Made by a program: the position numbers and the translations under genes. The notes beneath the pieces were generated by a model. It had not been told where the DNA came from and did no database searches. It worked only from the letters and a program-made list of their open reading frames with translations. Shown in pieces: positions 1-9,400 of a DNA stretch of 64,000 bases (positions are counted from its first letter, which is position 1; every line of letters starts with the position of its first letter). Source of the DNA: JADKIH01 sp964595205 (GTDB lineage Bacteria; Bacteroidota; Bacteroidia; AKYH767-A; 2013-40CM-41-45); assembly GCA_964595205.1 (NCBI GenBank), contig CAZQOQ010000007.1, positions 1 through 64,000 of the forward strand, read 5' to 3'.

Positions 1-222
1 TGCAAGAAAACTTTTTCCAATACCTGTGCTTCCGGTAATTATGATGTTTTCCTTTTTATTAATAAAGTCACACTCTGCCAGTCGAATGACCTGGTTTTTA
101 TCCAGGCGACCGTCGTCGTAATTAACCTGTTCCAACGACGCCTTGTATCGGAACTTAGCACGCAAGGTGGATCGTTGCAGGCGCCGGTTGTACCTTTCAT
201 CGCCCAGCTGCGACGGATATGC
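1..222 (-). pseudogene. IS21-family IstB ATPase remnant, broken at both ends
   Basis: The minus strand reads an open frame from 222 to the window edge that matches the middle of IstB, the AAA+ helper ATPase of IS21-type transposases: DERYNRRLQRS, AKFRYKASLEQ, RLDKNQVIRLAE, then the Walker A segment ITGSTGIGKSFLA at the window edge. In family members about 40-50 residues precede DERYN; here an in-frame TAA at 223-225 stops the frame just upstream and there is no start codon, so the N-terminus is missing. The C-terminal half would lie outside the window. This looks like a decayed or rearranged element; a sequencing frameshift is the alternative. IstB identity is well supported, inactivity moderately. 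Confidence 0.75.
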
Positions 223-618
223 TTATAACTCTAAATAAAAAACGCGGCTTGCTTCGACGGATATTTATCCGTTGTATTTGAGCTGTGGATTTTAATCCAC
301 CATTAGATGCTCATCGACTTTCAAGTTCCTCAAAACCCTTTTCGCACAAGTAATAATTTGAGCACTAAGGATTAAAAAAATTATTACTCGACGATGTGAT
401 AACAGGTGGCGTAAGACAATCAACATTTAAAACAAATGGTAAGTCATAATAGTTTCTGGCTGAACTGAAATCGAAGAAAATATTGATCTTCTTAACTTAA
501 AAAACTAACTTAGCCGAACCATTAAAATATCATCATCATTAAAAAACGCAGTTGAAAATGAGGGGTCTGTTTGACCGGAATATCCAATTAGTTATTCACT
601 AGCAGTTCGTGTAATCCC
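223..618. other. Intergenic stretch between IstB remnant and sulfatase gene
   Basis: No convincing coding frame. It holds a short palindrome GTGGATtttaATCCAC at 285-300 and a near-duplicate of 14 bases (gctgcgacggatat at 207-220, gcttcgacggatat at 251-264), which may mark a rearrangement at the edge of the transposon remnant. The rest appears to be the AT-rich upstream region of the next gene. Confidence 0.5.
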
Positions 619-2478
619 TTGAAGAAAATCTACCTGCACTTTTTCCGCATCATTATTTTCTTTCTGATTCTATTTGCCTTTTCGCGATTAATTTTTTTCC
701 TCTTCAACCGGAATCTGGATGAAACATTCACTTGGCCACAATCATTTACGGCATTCATACATGGAATGCGGATGGATCTTTCGGTGATCACTTATTGCCT
801 TATTCCAGCAATTATTCTTACGGGAATCTATCTCATCTATCCATCGCAACGAATTCAAAAGATCGAACGATCATACCTGTATTTCATTCTATTGATTTTT
901 TGCATCGTTCTTCCCTCAAATATTTTATTGTATCACTATTGGAACAATCTTCTCAATTTCCGGGCACTGTCGTATATAAAAGATTTTTCTGAAATAGCTT
1001 CTTCGTTTACTTACCTGCAATTTGCCATCATCGTTTTTATCCTGATTGCATTTGTCGCAGTTGTATTATTCTCATTCAGAAAATTTGGCTATCGTTTGTT
1101 ACAGCCGGTTACAGCCAGGCCTCTGGTGAAGATTTTTCATTGGATGATTATGGCGGGCCTGACAATTATATTCATGCGTGGAGGAATACAGATGCTACCC
1201 ATGAATGAAAGCCTGGTAAGTGTTTCTGAAAATAATTTCGTCAACCAGGGAGCCGTGAACCCGGGATGGCACCTGGCGAATGATATTTACAGGGCAGGAG
1301 TTTTTTCGGGAAATCCATTCGAAACAATGCCTGAGGAAGTCGCAGAGAGAAACGTAAAAAAAATCTTCTCATGCGATGCGGATTCCTTTCCACGCATACT
1401 CACAACGACACAACCGAACATCGTCATCATCGTTTTAGAAAGTTTTGCTGCCGACATTGTTGGTGTGATGAATGGCGAAAAGGGCATATCGCCATCGTTC
1501 GACCGGCTGGCAGGAGAAGGCATATTCTTCAATTCGATTTATGCAAGCGGCACTCGCACCGACCAGGGCATCGTTTCATTGTTGAACGGCTGGCCGGCTA
1601 CTCCATATTATTCCATCATGCGTTCAACAGATAAATCGAATCATCTTCCGTCGCTGCCGCTAATTTTTAAAAGCAAAGGTTATAAGACGTCATTTTATTA
1701 CGGGGGACAGAGTAATTTTTCAAACATGAATGTGTATGTCCTGAATCAGAAATTCGATGTTATCGTTGACGAGAAGAGCTTTCCGGACACCACGGCGCGC
1801 GGAAGATGGGGATTACACGATGAGAGTGTATTCCAGCTCCAGGAGGAAGATTTAAGCAAAAGCAAAGAGCCGTTCTTTTCGACGATCATGACGCTGAGCA
1901 ACCATGAACCCTTCGATGTTCCGGGCCCCGTTCGTTTCAAAGGGAATAGCGACCCGGACCGTTTCCGGAATTCCGCAGCATATACGGATGCTGTGCTTGG
2001 CGAATATTTCGAAAGAATAAAATCCAAACCATGGTATAAGAACACGCTCTTCATCATCGCTGCCGATCATGGTCACAGTCTGCCCCTTCACAAAAACGTT
2101 TATTATGCCGAGAGTCACCGGATTCCATTTCTACTTTTTGGTGAAGTAATCAAACCTGAATTCAGGGGAGCTGTGGTTACAAAGCTCGGCGGCCATCACG
2201 ATCTTGCTGGTACATTGTTGCCTCAACTTGGAATGGATGAAGTAACAAAATTTGAGTGGAGCAAGAATCTCCTCAATCCCACAGTGAAATCTTTTGCTTA
2301 TTACCAGGTAGATCAATTACTCGGATGGGTCGATTCCAAACACTGGCTGGCCTATTCGTACAACAGGAAAAAATTTATTTCGAGATCGTTTACGGTTTCT
2401 CAATCTCATCTGGATAGTATGAGGGTGGAGGGACAGGCATTTGTGCAGGTGTTGTATGATCGGTATAGGTCATATTAA
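619..2478 (+). CDS. LTA synthase-family membrane sulfatase/phosphotransferase
   Basis: A 619-residue inner-membrane protein with about five hydrophobic segments in the first 200 residues, then an extracytoplasmic alkaline-phosphatase-fold domain of the LtaS/sulfatase family. Visible motifs are NIVIIVLESF (metal-binding start of the domain), GTRTDQGIV around residue 312 (holds the nucleophilic Thr), LSNHEPF, and AADHGHS near the end (metal ligands). Bacteroidota make no lipoteichoic acid, so members here more likely transfer a phospho-head group to a lipid or envelope glycan; the substrate cannot be read from sequence. The start is a TTG with no clear ribosome site; it is preferred because it restores the full first membrane segment. 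The gene stands alone and is followed by a heptamer repeat array. Confidence 0.85.
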   Translation: MKKIYLHFFRIIIFFLILFAFSRLIFFLFNRNLDETFTWPQSFTAFIHGMRMDLSVITYCLIPAIILTGIYLIYPSQRIQKIERSYLYFILLIFCIVLPSNILLYHYWNNLLNFRALSYIKDFSEIASSFTYLQFAIIVFILIAFVAVVLFSFRKFGYRLLQPVTARPLVKIFHWMIMAGLTIIFMRGGIQMLPMNESLVSVSENNFVNQGAVNPGWHLANDIYRAGVFSGNPFETMPEEVAERNVKKIFSCDADSFPRILTTTQPNIVIIVLESFAADIVGVMNGEKGISPSFDRLAGEGIFFNSIYASGTRTDQGIVSLLNGWPATPYYSIMRSTDKSNHLPSLPLIFKSKGYKTSFYYGGQSNFSNMNVYVLNQKFDVIVDEKSFPDTTARGRWGLHDESVFQLQEEDLSKSKEPFFSTIMTLSNHEPFDVPGPVRFKGNSDPDRFRNSAAYTDAVLGEYFERIKSKPWYKNTLFIIAADHGHSLPLHKNVYYAESHRIPFLLFGEVIKPEFRGAVVTKLGGHHDLAGTLLPQLGMDEVTKFEWSKNLLNPTVKSFAYYQVDQLLGWVDSKHWLAYSYNRKKFISRSFTVSQSHLDSMRVEGQAFVQVLYDRYRSY

Positions 2479-2493
2479 ATAAAAGTCAAACGT

Positions 2494-2672
2494 CAAAAAT
2501 CAGAAATCAGAAATCAGAAATCAGAAATCAAAAATCAAAAATCAAAAATCAAAAATCAAAAATTGCTTCGGAAAGGATATTCCTTCTATGGTACTGTTGA
2601 AACACCGAAGTTATTCAAAATGCGTTTTTGATTTTTGATTTTTGATTTTTGACCTTTGATTTTTGACCTTTT
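2494..2672. repeat. Inverted heptamer array (CARAAAT)10 ... (ATTTTTG)7
   Basis: Ten exact-length heptamers (caaaaat once, cagaaat four times, caaaaat five times) fill 2494-2563. Their reverse complement (gtttttg, atttttg, acctttg and relatives, seven units) fills 2624-2672. The 60-base spacer carries a nested inverted repeat, CTTCGG at 2566 and CCGAAG at 2605. The whole can fold as one long hairpin just downstream of the sulfatase stop codon, so it could end transcription. It belongs to the same class as the arrays at 30401, 35954, 42147 and 58691 but has its own unit. Confidence 0.85.
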
Positions 2673-3029
2673 ATCACACATTTATCCCCCAAACAGGGTA
2701 GTTTATTGATTTCTGCTAAAGAAAAATTAAAAACTATTTGCAATTTATTTCGACATTTCGTAAAATCACATCACCGAATTAATTTGTATGATTAAATATT
2801 TTCACAAATGAAATTCATGACCACATATAATTTTCATTTCTATTATCGACTACTCCCGTCTTTTGAATTATCCCAACGGGAGCGCTTGAAACGTTGATTA
2901 GTTATTTTTTAGTATATGCCTGGCTTTTAAAATTGAAAAATCAAATTGCCCGGATATAATCTTCAGCTGTTTTTTAACGACTGAAGGTGAAGTACTTTTT
3001 TAATCAGCTTAGTAAATAATTATAATGCC
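2673..3029. other. Leader region of RHS gene with hairpins
   Basis: AT-rich with no coding frame. CTCCCGT (2853-2859) and ACGGGAG (2876-2882) form a 7-bp stem with a 16-base loop, not followed by a T run, so it looks like a leader structure or binding site more than a terminator. A weaker CTTCAG/CTGAAG pair lies nearer the start codon. No clear promoter pair was found. Confidence 0.4.
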
Positions 3030-6000
3030 ATGAACCCGAAGACTACACACAAAGACATTCTATTTATTTTGTTCGCTGCATTTTTTATAAGCAGCATGGC
3101 TGTAGGCCAGAATATCAACAGGCCGAATATCAGCGGGCCGGGGGAATTATCGGTTAATAGTTATACCGGCGGATTGTTCCACCAGCGAACCGATTTGCAT
3201 ATTCCCGGTCGTGGCCTTCCGTTAGACCTTACCTTTTACTACAACAGTAACAATACGGAACTCGATTATGGTTATGGCCGGGGCTGGAGCATGACTTATA
3301 CAATGTTATGTAAACCACAGGGCGCCGAGGTAGTAGTGCGACACAGCGACGGCAGAATCGATCTGTTTGCGCAAAGCGGCAGCGATTATATTGCTCCTTC
3401 CGGTATTTTCGATTCCCTTGTACAATATCAGCCCGGTAAATTTGTGTTGACTGATAAAGGCGGTACGAAATATTTTTTCGATGATCCTTCCCATCACCTG
3501 CTTACAAGTATTGTTGATCCTAATAGCAATGCCATTCAGATCTCTTACACCGATTCATTGCCGACATCTGTTATGGATGCATCAGGCCGGATTGTAAATC
3601 TTTCTTACACAAACGGTCACCTGACAAAAGTTACTGACCCCAATTCTCTTCCGCCAAGGGATATAACTTACATTAATGATATCAAAGGCAATCCGGTAAA
3701 TGTCACGGACCCGATAGGCAATTCCGTCGCCTATCAATACGATAACATTTCAAATATGACGCGACGTACCGATCAGACGGCAAACCAGTTTAATATTTAT
3801 TACAACGACTGTGTTCATGTTACTGGCATCTCGTCATCACTTAACAGTATAAATTTAAGCTATGACACAACATCATTGACTACAACCGTAAGCATGTTGG
3901 TAAGTGGCCAGCCTCAGATTACCACTTATAAATATGATATAAACGGAAACCTGATTGAAAAAAATGGAACCTGTTGCGGGTATCATCAGCTGTACCAATA
4001 CGACAGCATGAAAAACATGATACAAAGAACTGATGCTAACGGAAACATATGGAATTATACATATGATGCAAGAGGAAACAAAATCACAGAGACGGATCCC
4101 TTATTTGGTGTTACTACTTATGCCTATGAACCAATCCATAACAGGATAATAAGCATAACAGACAAAAGGGGATTTGTAACCACTTATACCTATGACCCCA
4201 ACGGTAACCTGATCCAGATAAACAGGCCTCTCGGCATCACCGAGAGTTTTACGTATGATGTCTTCGGACAGGAACAGACATATGTTGATGGCAGGGGATT
4301 TACAACCACATTCAGTTTCAATTCGAATGGCGACCGTATAGGAAGCCAGTATCCCGACGGTTCCACCGCTCAATGGATGTATGATAATGTAGGAAACCGT
4401 ACCATGTTTATCGACGAAGACGGACATCCAACCAGTTATATTTATGATCCCATGAATCGACTCGTGCAGGTAACTGACGCCATGGGAAATATTAACACAT
4501 ATAATTATGACCCCAAAGGAAATAATATTGCAATTTCCGATGCATTGGGAAGAACCACATCGGCCGTATACGATGCGTTGAACCGGAAAACAAGTGTGAC
4601 GACTCCAAAGGGAACTTCGTTTTCAACCTTCGATGAAGCAGGAAACCGTTTGTCCTCCACTGATCCTATGGGTAATGTAACGCAATATTTTTATAATTCT
4701 CAAAACCTTGTCGGAACCGTAACCAATGCAATAGGCGCATCCAGGTTTTATGGTTATGATGCGAACGGAAATAAAACATCCGAAACCGACTTCAATGGCA
4801 ATATTACATTATACGCATACGACCCGTTGAACCGGATGATTCAGCAGACCGATGCACTTTCTCACAACACGGTTTATGGATATGATGCCAGCGGGAACCG
4901 AACAACCGTAACTGATGCAAACGGAAACACAACCACTTATGTTTATGACGGTCTAAACAGAAATACCCAGGTTCAACGACCGATTGGGACGACAACATAC
5001 GCGTATGATGCTAACGGAAATAAGATCACAACCGTAAATGCAAACGGTAATAACATCCAGTACACTTACGATTCAAGGAACAGGCTAACCGCAGTAACCG
5101 ATCCCCTGGCGCATACCATGCAATATGTGTACGATGCGCATGGCAACCAAATATCATTTACTGACAGGAACGGCCTTGCAACCACCTATGTTTATGATGC
5201 CCTGAACCGGGTTATTTCCGAAACAAATGCGGCAGGTGAAATGAAGACATACAATTATGATCCCGTCGGAAATAAAATTTCTGAATCACATCCGAATGGA
5301 AACATCGTTACTTATATTTTCGATAACGGCGACAGGATTATCAGCGTAAGCGACCTGGAAGGCAATGGCGGAAGCGCTACATACAATGCCGTCGATAACA
5401 TGCTAACACAATCCGACGGACTCGGTCATACCGTAACTCATTCCTATGATGTCCTCAACAGGAGAATTTCCACCCAGGATGCTATGGGAAATTCAACAAC
5501 ATTCGTGTACGACAACAACTCTAACCTCATCAGTTCATTGGACAGAAACGGTCATACTACAAATTTTACCTATGATGCCCTTAACAGGAAGCTAACGACC
5601 GTTCAGCCATCCGGCAGAGTAACTACAAATACATACGATAACGTCGGGAATGCCCTGACACTCACCGACGATAAAGGAAATGTTACGACCTATGCATACG
5701 ATGCTAACAACCGGCTCATCTCCGAAACCTATCCTGACGGAACCTCAAGATCATATGCATATGATCCATTGGGAAATAAAATTTCAAGAACAGACAACAA
5801 CGGCGCCGTTACAAACTTAATCTATGATGCCGCCAACAGGTTAACATCCCGGGATTATCCGGGTTCTAACGACGATTTAATGACGTATGATTTTGAAGGA
5901 AGGCTGTTAACCGCCAACAATACAAATGCTAATATTTCATTTACTTACGATAATGCAAACAGATTGCTGAGTGAAAATCTGAATGGAAGAATCACACAAT

Positions 6001-7715
6001 ACAGTTATAACGTACCTGGCAGAAAAACAACTTTAACATACCCGGGAGGCAGAGTCATTGAAGAAAACTACGATCTGAGAAACAGAATGTCTTCTGTCGA
6101 TGAAGGAGGCCTGCCGCTTGCATCCTACATTCATGATGCGTCAAACAGGCTTGCATCCAGGAATTATCGGAACGGAACGGGTACCACCTACGCTTACAAT
6201 TCCAACGACTGGGTTACGAGTATTAATCATTCAAAGAGTCCGGTTTCATTTGCACAGATCAATTACACATTCGATAATGAAGGGAACAGGCTGACTGCGG
6301 AAAAAATTTACAGGCCCATTAGTTCAGAGCAATACGTCTATGACCAGGATTACAAAAACACGGTTTATAAAGAGGGAACACTTTTGGGAGGAAACATCCC
6401 CGCACCGGTTACACAGTCAGTTTATAATTATGATGGTGCCGGAAACAGGACGTCGCTGATGCACGACGCTCTTCCTACAAATTATGTTACAAATAATGTA
6501 AACCAATATGTAAATTATGTTGATTCATTCATTAACACTCCTAATTATGATGCGAATGGAAATATGGTCACTGACGGAGGACATGTATATCAATATGATT
6601 TTGAAAACAGGATTATTTCGGTCGACGGAGGAAGTGTGGCATTTTATAAATACGATGCTTTAGGAAGAAGAATTCAAAAAATCACCCCTTCGCAGACAAT
6701 TAACTATTACTTCGACGGACAGCGGGCAATAGAGGAACGCGACGTTGCCAATATCGTAGTTGCAACGTATGTTTTTGGCAGGCAACTGGATGAAATTATT
6801 TCCATGCGACGCGCAGGGACTGATTTCTATTACCATCAAAATTCACTGGGGTCAATCATTGCTGTTACTAACAACGCCGGAGCAGTCGTTGAACGTTATG
6901 AATATGATGCTTTCGGCATAGTAACTTTTTATAACCCGGCCTTTGTCAAGATAAACGCAACAAATATTGGCAACCGGATATTATTCAACAGCAGGGAATA
7001 TGACTCAGAGACGAGAACATATTACTACCGGGCCAGGAGTTATAATCCAAAACTTGGCCGTTTTATGCAACGTGATCCGCTCGGATACACGGATGGGGTA
7101 AATGTCTATGAATATTGCCTGAGTAATCCTCAGAACAAAATAGATCCACTGGGCCTGGAATCCTGCAGCCCTAAAGATTTTGGCTGTACCAAGCTCAACT
7201 GGAAGAAAACATTCGTCGATAAAAGCGATGTTCCATTAGGAGCGTTGGGACCATTTATCATTAAAGGATCATTAAAAGTGGAAGGTGAATTTGATTCAGA
7301 AACCTGCACACATTGTTGCAAGGATTGTTCAATTAAAGAATATGGTTATATATCTCTCACGGTAACAGCAGACGCCTCAGTAAGTGCAACGGCAGGATGG
7401 AAAATATTTGAACTTGAGTTTTATGGCAAAATGCATGCTTCAGGTAAAGGGAAGCTCGAATACGATTTGTGTAAAAAGGAAAAAGGTGATTTGTGTGTTG
7501 ATCTCAAAGGAAGCATTACAGTTGGCGTAAGAGCCTCTGCAAGTATTGTCATTGCTACTGTCTATGCAGGTGGTGAGGCTACAGGTACATGTACGTATAC
7601 TATTTGTGTAAGCGGGAAATCTTCAGGCCCGTCATGCTCATTAAGCGGAAGGCTATATGTTGGTTATACATCCTGGTTTGGTGACGATGAATGGGACATC
7701 TGGAAATCAAGATAG
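3030..7715 (+). CDS. RHS/YD-repeat secreted protein with Cys-rich C-terminal tip
   Basis: A 1561-residue protein: N-terminal signal peptide (hydrophobic ILFILFAAFFIS, cleavage probably after AVGQ); a DUF6531-like N-domain (RTDLHIPGRGLPLDLTFYYN); then dozens of about 20-residue YD repeats (pattern Y-YDxxGN-xxxTDxxGN) over roughly residues 100-1240; then the RHS-associated core ending DPLGYTDGVNVYEY...NKIDPLGL at about residue 1376. YD repeats build a hollow beta-shell. The last 185 residues form a separate domain with 11 Cys and alternating beta-strand pattern. In polymorphic toxins this place holds the toxin, but no nuclease, deaminase or ADP-ribosyltransferase motif is visible and no small immunity-like gene follows. 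There is no T9SS sorting domain. The RHS assignment is firm; toxicity is open. Confidence 0.9.
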   Translation: MNPKTTHKDILFILFAAFFISSMAVGQNINRPNISGPGELSVNSYTGGLFHQRTDLHIPGRGLPLDLTFYYNSNNTELDYGYGRGWSMTYTMLCKPQGAEVVVRHSDGRIDLFAQSGSDYIAPSGIFDSLVQYQPGKFVLTDKGGTKYFFDDPSHHLLTSIVDPNSNAIQISYTDSLPTSVMDASGRIVNLSYTNGHLTKVTDPNSLPPRDITYINDIKGNPVNVTDPIGNSVAYQYDNISNMTRRTDQTANQFNIYYNDCVHVTGISSSLNSINLSYDTTSLTTTVSMLVSGQPQITTYKYDINGNLIEKNGTCCGYHQLYQYDSMKNMIQRTDANGNIWNYTYDARGNKITETDPLFGVTTYAYEPIHNRIISITDKRGFVTTYTYDPNGNLIQINRPLGITESFTYDVFGQEQTYVDGRGFTTTFSFNSNGDRIGSQYPDGSTAQWMYDNVGNRTMFIDEDGHPTSYIYDPMNRLVQVTDAMGNINTYNYDPKGNNIAISDALGRTTSAVYDALNRKTSVTTPKGTSFSTFDEAGNRLSSTDPMGNVTQYFYNSQNLVGTVTNAIGASRFYGYDANGNKTSETDFNGNITLYAYDPLNRMIQQTDALSHNTVYGYDASGNRTTVTDANGNTTTYVYDGLNRNTQVQRPIGTTTYAYDANGNKITTVNANGNNIQYTYDSRNRLTAVTDPLAHTMQYVYDAHGNQISFTDRNGLATTYVYDALNRVISETNAAGEMKTYNYDPVGNKISESHPNGNIVTYIFDNGDRIISVSDLEGNGGSATYNAVDNMLTQSDGLGHTVTHSYDVLNRRISTQDAMGNSTTFVYDNNSNLISSLDRNGHTTNFTYDALNRKLTTVQPSGRVTTNTYDNVGNALTLTDDKGNVTTYAYDANNRLISETYPDGTSRSYAYDPLGNKISRTDNNGAVTNLIYDAANRLTSRDYPGSNDDLMTYDFEGRLLTANNTNANISFTYDNANRLLSENLNGRITQYSYNVPGRKTTLTYPGGRVIEENYDLRNRMSSVDEGGLPLASYIHDASNRLASRNYRNGTGTTYAYNSNDWVTSINHSKSPVSFAQINYTFDNEGNRLTAEKIYRPISSEQYVYDQDYKNTVYKEGTLLGGNIPAPVTQSVYNYDGAGNRTSLMHDALPTNYVTNNVNQYVNYVDSFINTPNYDANGNMVTDGGHVYQYDFENRIISVDGGSVAFYKYDALGRRIQKITPSQTINYYFDGQRAIEERDVANIVVATYVFGRQLDEIISMRRAGTDFYYHQNSLGSIIAVTNNAGAVVERYEYDAFGIVTFYNPAFVKINATNIGNRILFNSREYDSETRTYYYRARSYNPKLGRFMQRDPLGYTDGVNVYEYCLSNPQNKIDPLGLESCSPKDFGCTKLNWKKTFVDKSDVPLGALGPFIIKGSLKVEGEFDSETCTHCCKDCSIKEYGYISLTVTADASVSATAGWKIFELEFYGKMHASGKGKLEYDLCKKEKGDLCVDLKGSITVGVRASASIVIATVYAGGEATGTCTYTICVSGKSSGPSCSLSGRLYVGYTSWFGDDEWDIWKSR

Positions 7716-7774
7716 TTCAGTTCAATTTTAACAGAATAAAATAATATCATTCATAATCTAACGGTTCGAATAAA

Positions 7775-9337
7775 ATGAAAAACGACAGCACAAAAACCGG
7801 TAATGAATTGTCAGGGAAGAAACTTATTCAAATTCCATTTTTAATAATTTTATTAATATTGATAAATTTCGTTTCGATCCGCGCACAGAGAAATGTCTGC
7901 GAACCATGCACTCCTTCCATTGGCGCATCTTCAACCACGACTTATACCAAACCACCGCCTGAAAAATTTACTAACCCGCCATCTGTAATTACCCCGGATG
8001 ACGAACATTCAAATCCCAATGCTCCCGGATGCAGGGCGAATGTTCCGCTTCAGCCACCGGTAATTACACCTTCAACCAAATGCCAGATTCCAATTAAAAC
8101 AATTACCAACGATGCACCCGCCACATTTCCGGTTGGTACAACAGTAGTTCACTGGACACTTACAGATATCTATGGCAAATCCACTACTGTATCCCAGAAT
8201 GTAATTGTTGTTAATGATTTGTCTGCAGCAGCAACTCCGGTAAATTCATCCTGTAATGGTGCCAACGACGGAAGTGTGCTGGCAACAGCTGCCGGCGGTA
8301 CAGGACCTTATACGTATCAGTGGAATAACGGCCAGACCACTCCGGGAATAACAAATCTTCCTCCGGCTGATTATTCTGTAGTAGTAACCGATGCAAATGG
8401 ATGCAGTTCCGGCGCAGATGCAAGCACCACCGAACCGCAACCGCTGGTGGCTACTCCAATGGTGAATTCCAATGTATCTCAGTGTTTTGGTTCTGACGGC
8501 TCTGCTTCGGTAACATCTGCCGGAGGCACTCCGCCGGTACAATATAGCTGGTCAGACATCAACCACCAGACAGGACCAATTGCTACTAATCTTCCCGCAG
8601 GAATTTATACTGTAATGGCTGTCGACGCAAACGGCTGTGAAACGACGGGAACAGTTGAGATACTTCAGGGTCAACCGGAGATATGCAACAACGGTATCGA
8701 CGATGATTGTGACGGACAAACCGACGAAGGATGCATCAACGGGGTAACGGTCAATCTGAAACTTCTTCTCCAGGGATTCTATTCAGGAGGAGGTTTGATG
8801 GATAACGGCGGTGCCGGCGGCTGCCTGTTTGTTACCAGTGAGTCAACCGATCCTACCGATGCAGATACAGTTTATGTTAGCGCTATGGATCCGGTTCCAC
8901 CTTACGGACTCGTCGAACAAAAAACCGGCATACTAAAAGTCAACGGAGACGTAAGTGTTACGTTTAGTTCATCAGTTGTTCAGGGAAATCAGTACTACAT
9001 AAAAGTAAACCATCGCAACAGCATTGAGACATGGAGTAAGTTTCCGGTAGTCATTACTAATTTTATGACCTATTCGTTTACCACATCACAGTCAACAGCC
9101 TTCGGAGATAATCTTATCAATACGTTTGACAATATGGGTTGGGCAATTTTCAGCGGAGATATTAATCATGACGGTGCAGTCGACGGCTCTGACTTTCTCG
9201 AACTGGATCCATCAATACAGGCCGGCGACGGCGGTTATGCTAATGGTGATTTAAACGGTGATGGAGCGGTGGATGGAACTGATTTCCTGGTTCTCGATCC
9301 AAATGTGCAACTTGGCATTGGCGCAGTTGTTCCGTGA
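7775..9337 (+). CDS. Secreted SprB-repeat protein with MopE-type and dockerin-like calcium motifs
   Basis: A 520-residue exported protein. After an unusually long N-region a hydrophobic segment (IPFLIILLILINFVSI) ends in RAQ. Residues about 70-145 resemble a HYR-like beta domain; then come two SprB-type repeats (CNGANDGSVLATAAGGTGPYTYQW, given here only in part as CNGANDGSV...GPYTYQW, and a second starting NVSQCFGSDGSA). Next is the metal-binding motif EICNNGIDDDCDGQTDEGC, then a beta domain, and finally two dockerin-like EF loops (GDINHDGAVDGSDF and GDLNGDGAVDGTDF). It lies 60 bases after the RHS gene on the same strand and may be co-transcribed. No T9SS sorting domain is seen at the C-terminus, which ends shortly after the second loop. 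Confidence 0.75.
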   Translation: MKNDSTKTGNELSGKKLIQIPFLIILLILINFVSIRAQRNVCEPCTPSIGASSTTTYTKPPPEKFTNPPSVITPDDEHSNPNAPGCRANVPLQPPVITPSTKCQIPIKTITNDAPATFPVGTTVVHWTLTDIYGKSTTVSQNVIVVNDLSAAATPVNSSCNGANDGSVLATAAGGTGPYTYQWNNGQTTPGITNLPPADYSVVVTDANGCSSGADASTTEPQPLVATPMVNSNVSQCFGSDGSASVTSAGGTPPVQYSWSDINHQTGPIATNLPAGIYTVMAVDANGCETTGTVEILQGQPEICNNGIDDDCDGQTDEGCINGVTVNLKLLLQGFYSGGGLMDNGGAGGCLFVTSESTDPTDADTVYVSAMDPVPPYGLVEQKTGILKVNGDVSVTFSSSVVQGNQYYIKVNHRNSIETWSKFPVVITNFMTYSFTTSQSTAFGDNLINTFDNMGWAIFSGDINHDGAVDGSDFLELDPSIQAGDGGYANGDLNGDGAVDGTDFLVLDPNVQLGIGAVVP

Positions 9338-9400
9338 TCCTTCTTTGTACGAAGACGGATACCCGGTATTGCAAACGTATAATAATGTAATGAGAGAAGC

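Noticed and set aside
207..264. Near-identical 14-base direct repeat as a transposon target duplication
   Set aside because: It lies inside and beside the IstB remnant, is imperfect, and no element ends are visible around it.
2494..2672. CRISPR array
   Set aside because: Units of seven bases with no spacers between them, and no cas genes in the window.
3030..7715. Confirmed RHS toxin-immunity pair
   Set aside because: No toxin motif in the tip and no small downstream gene; the toxin claim would be guesswork.
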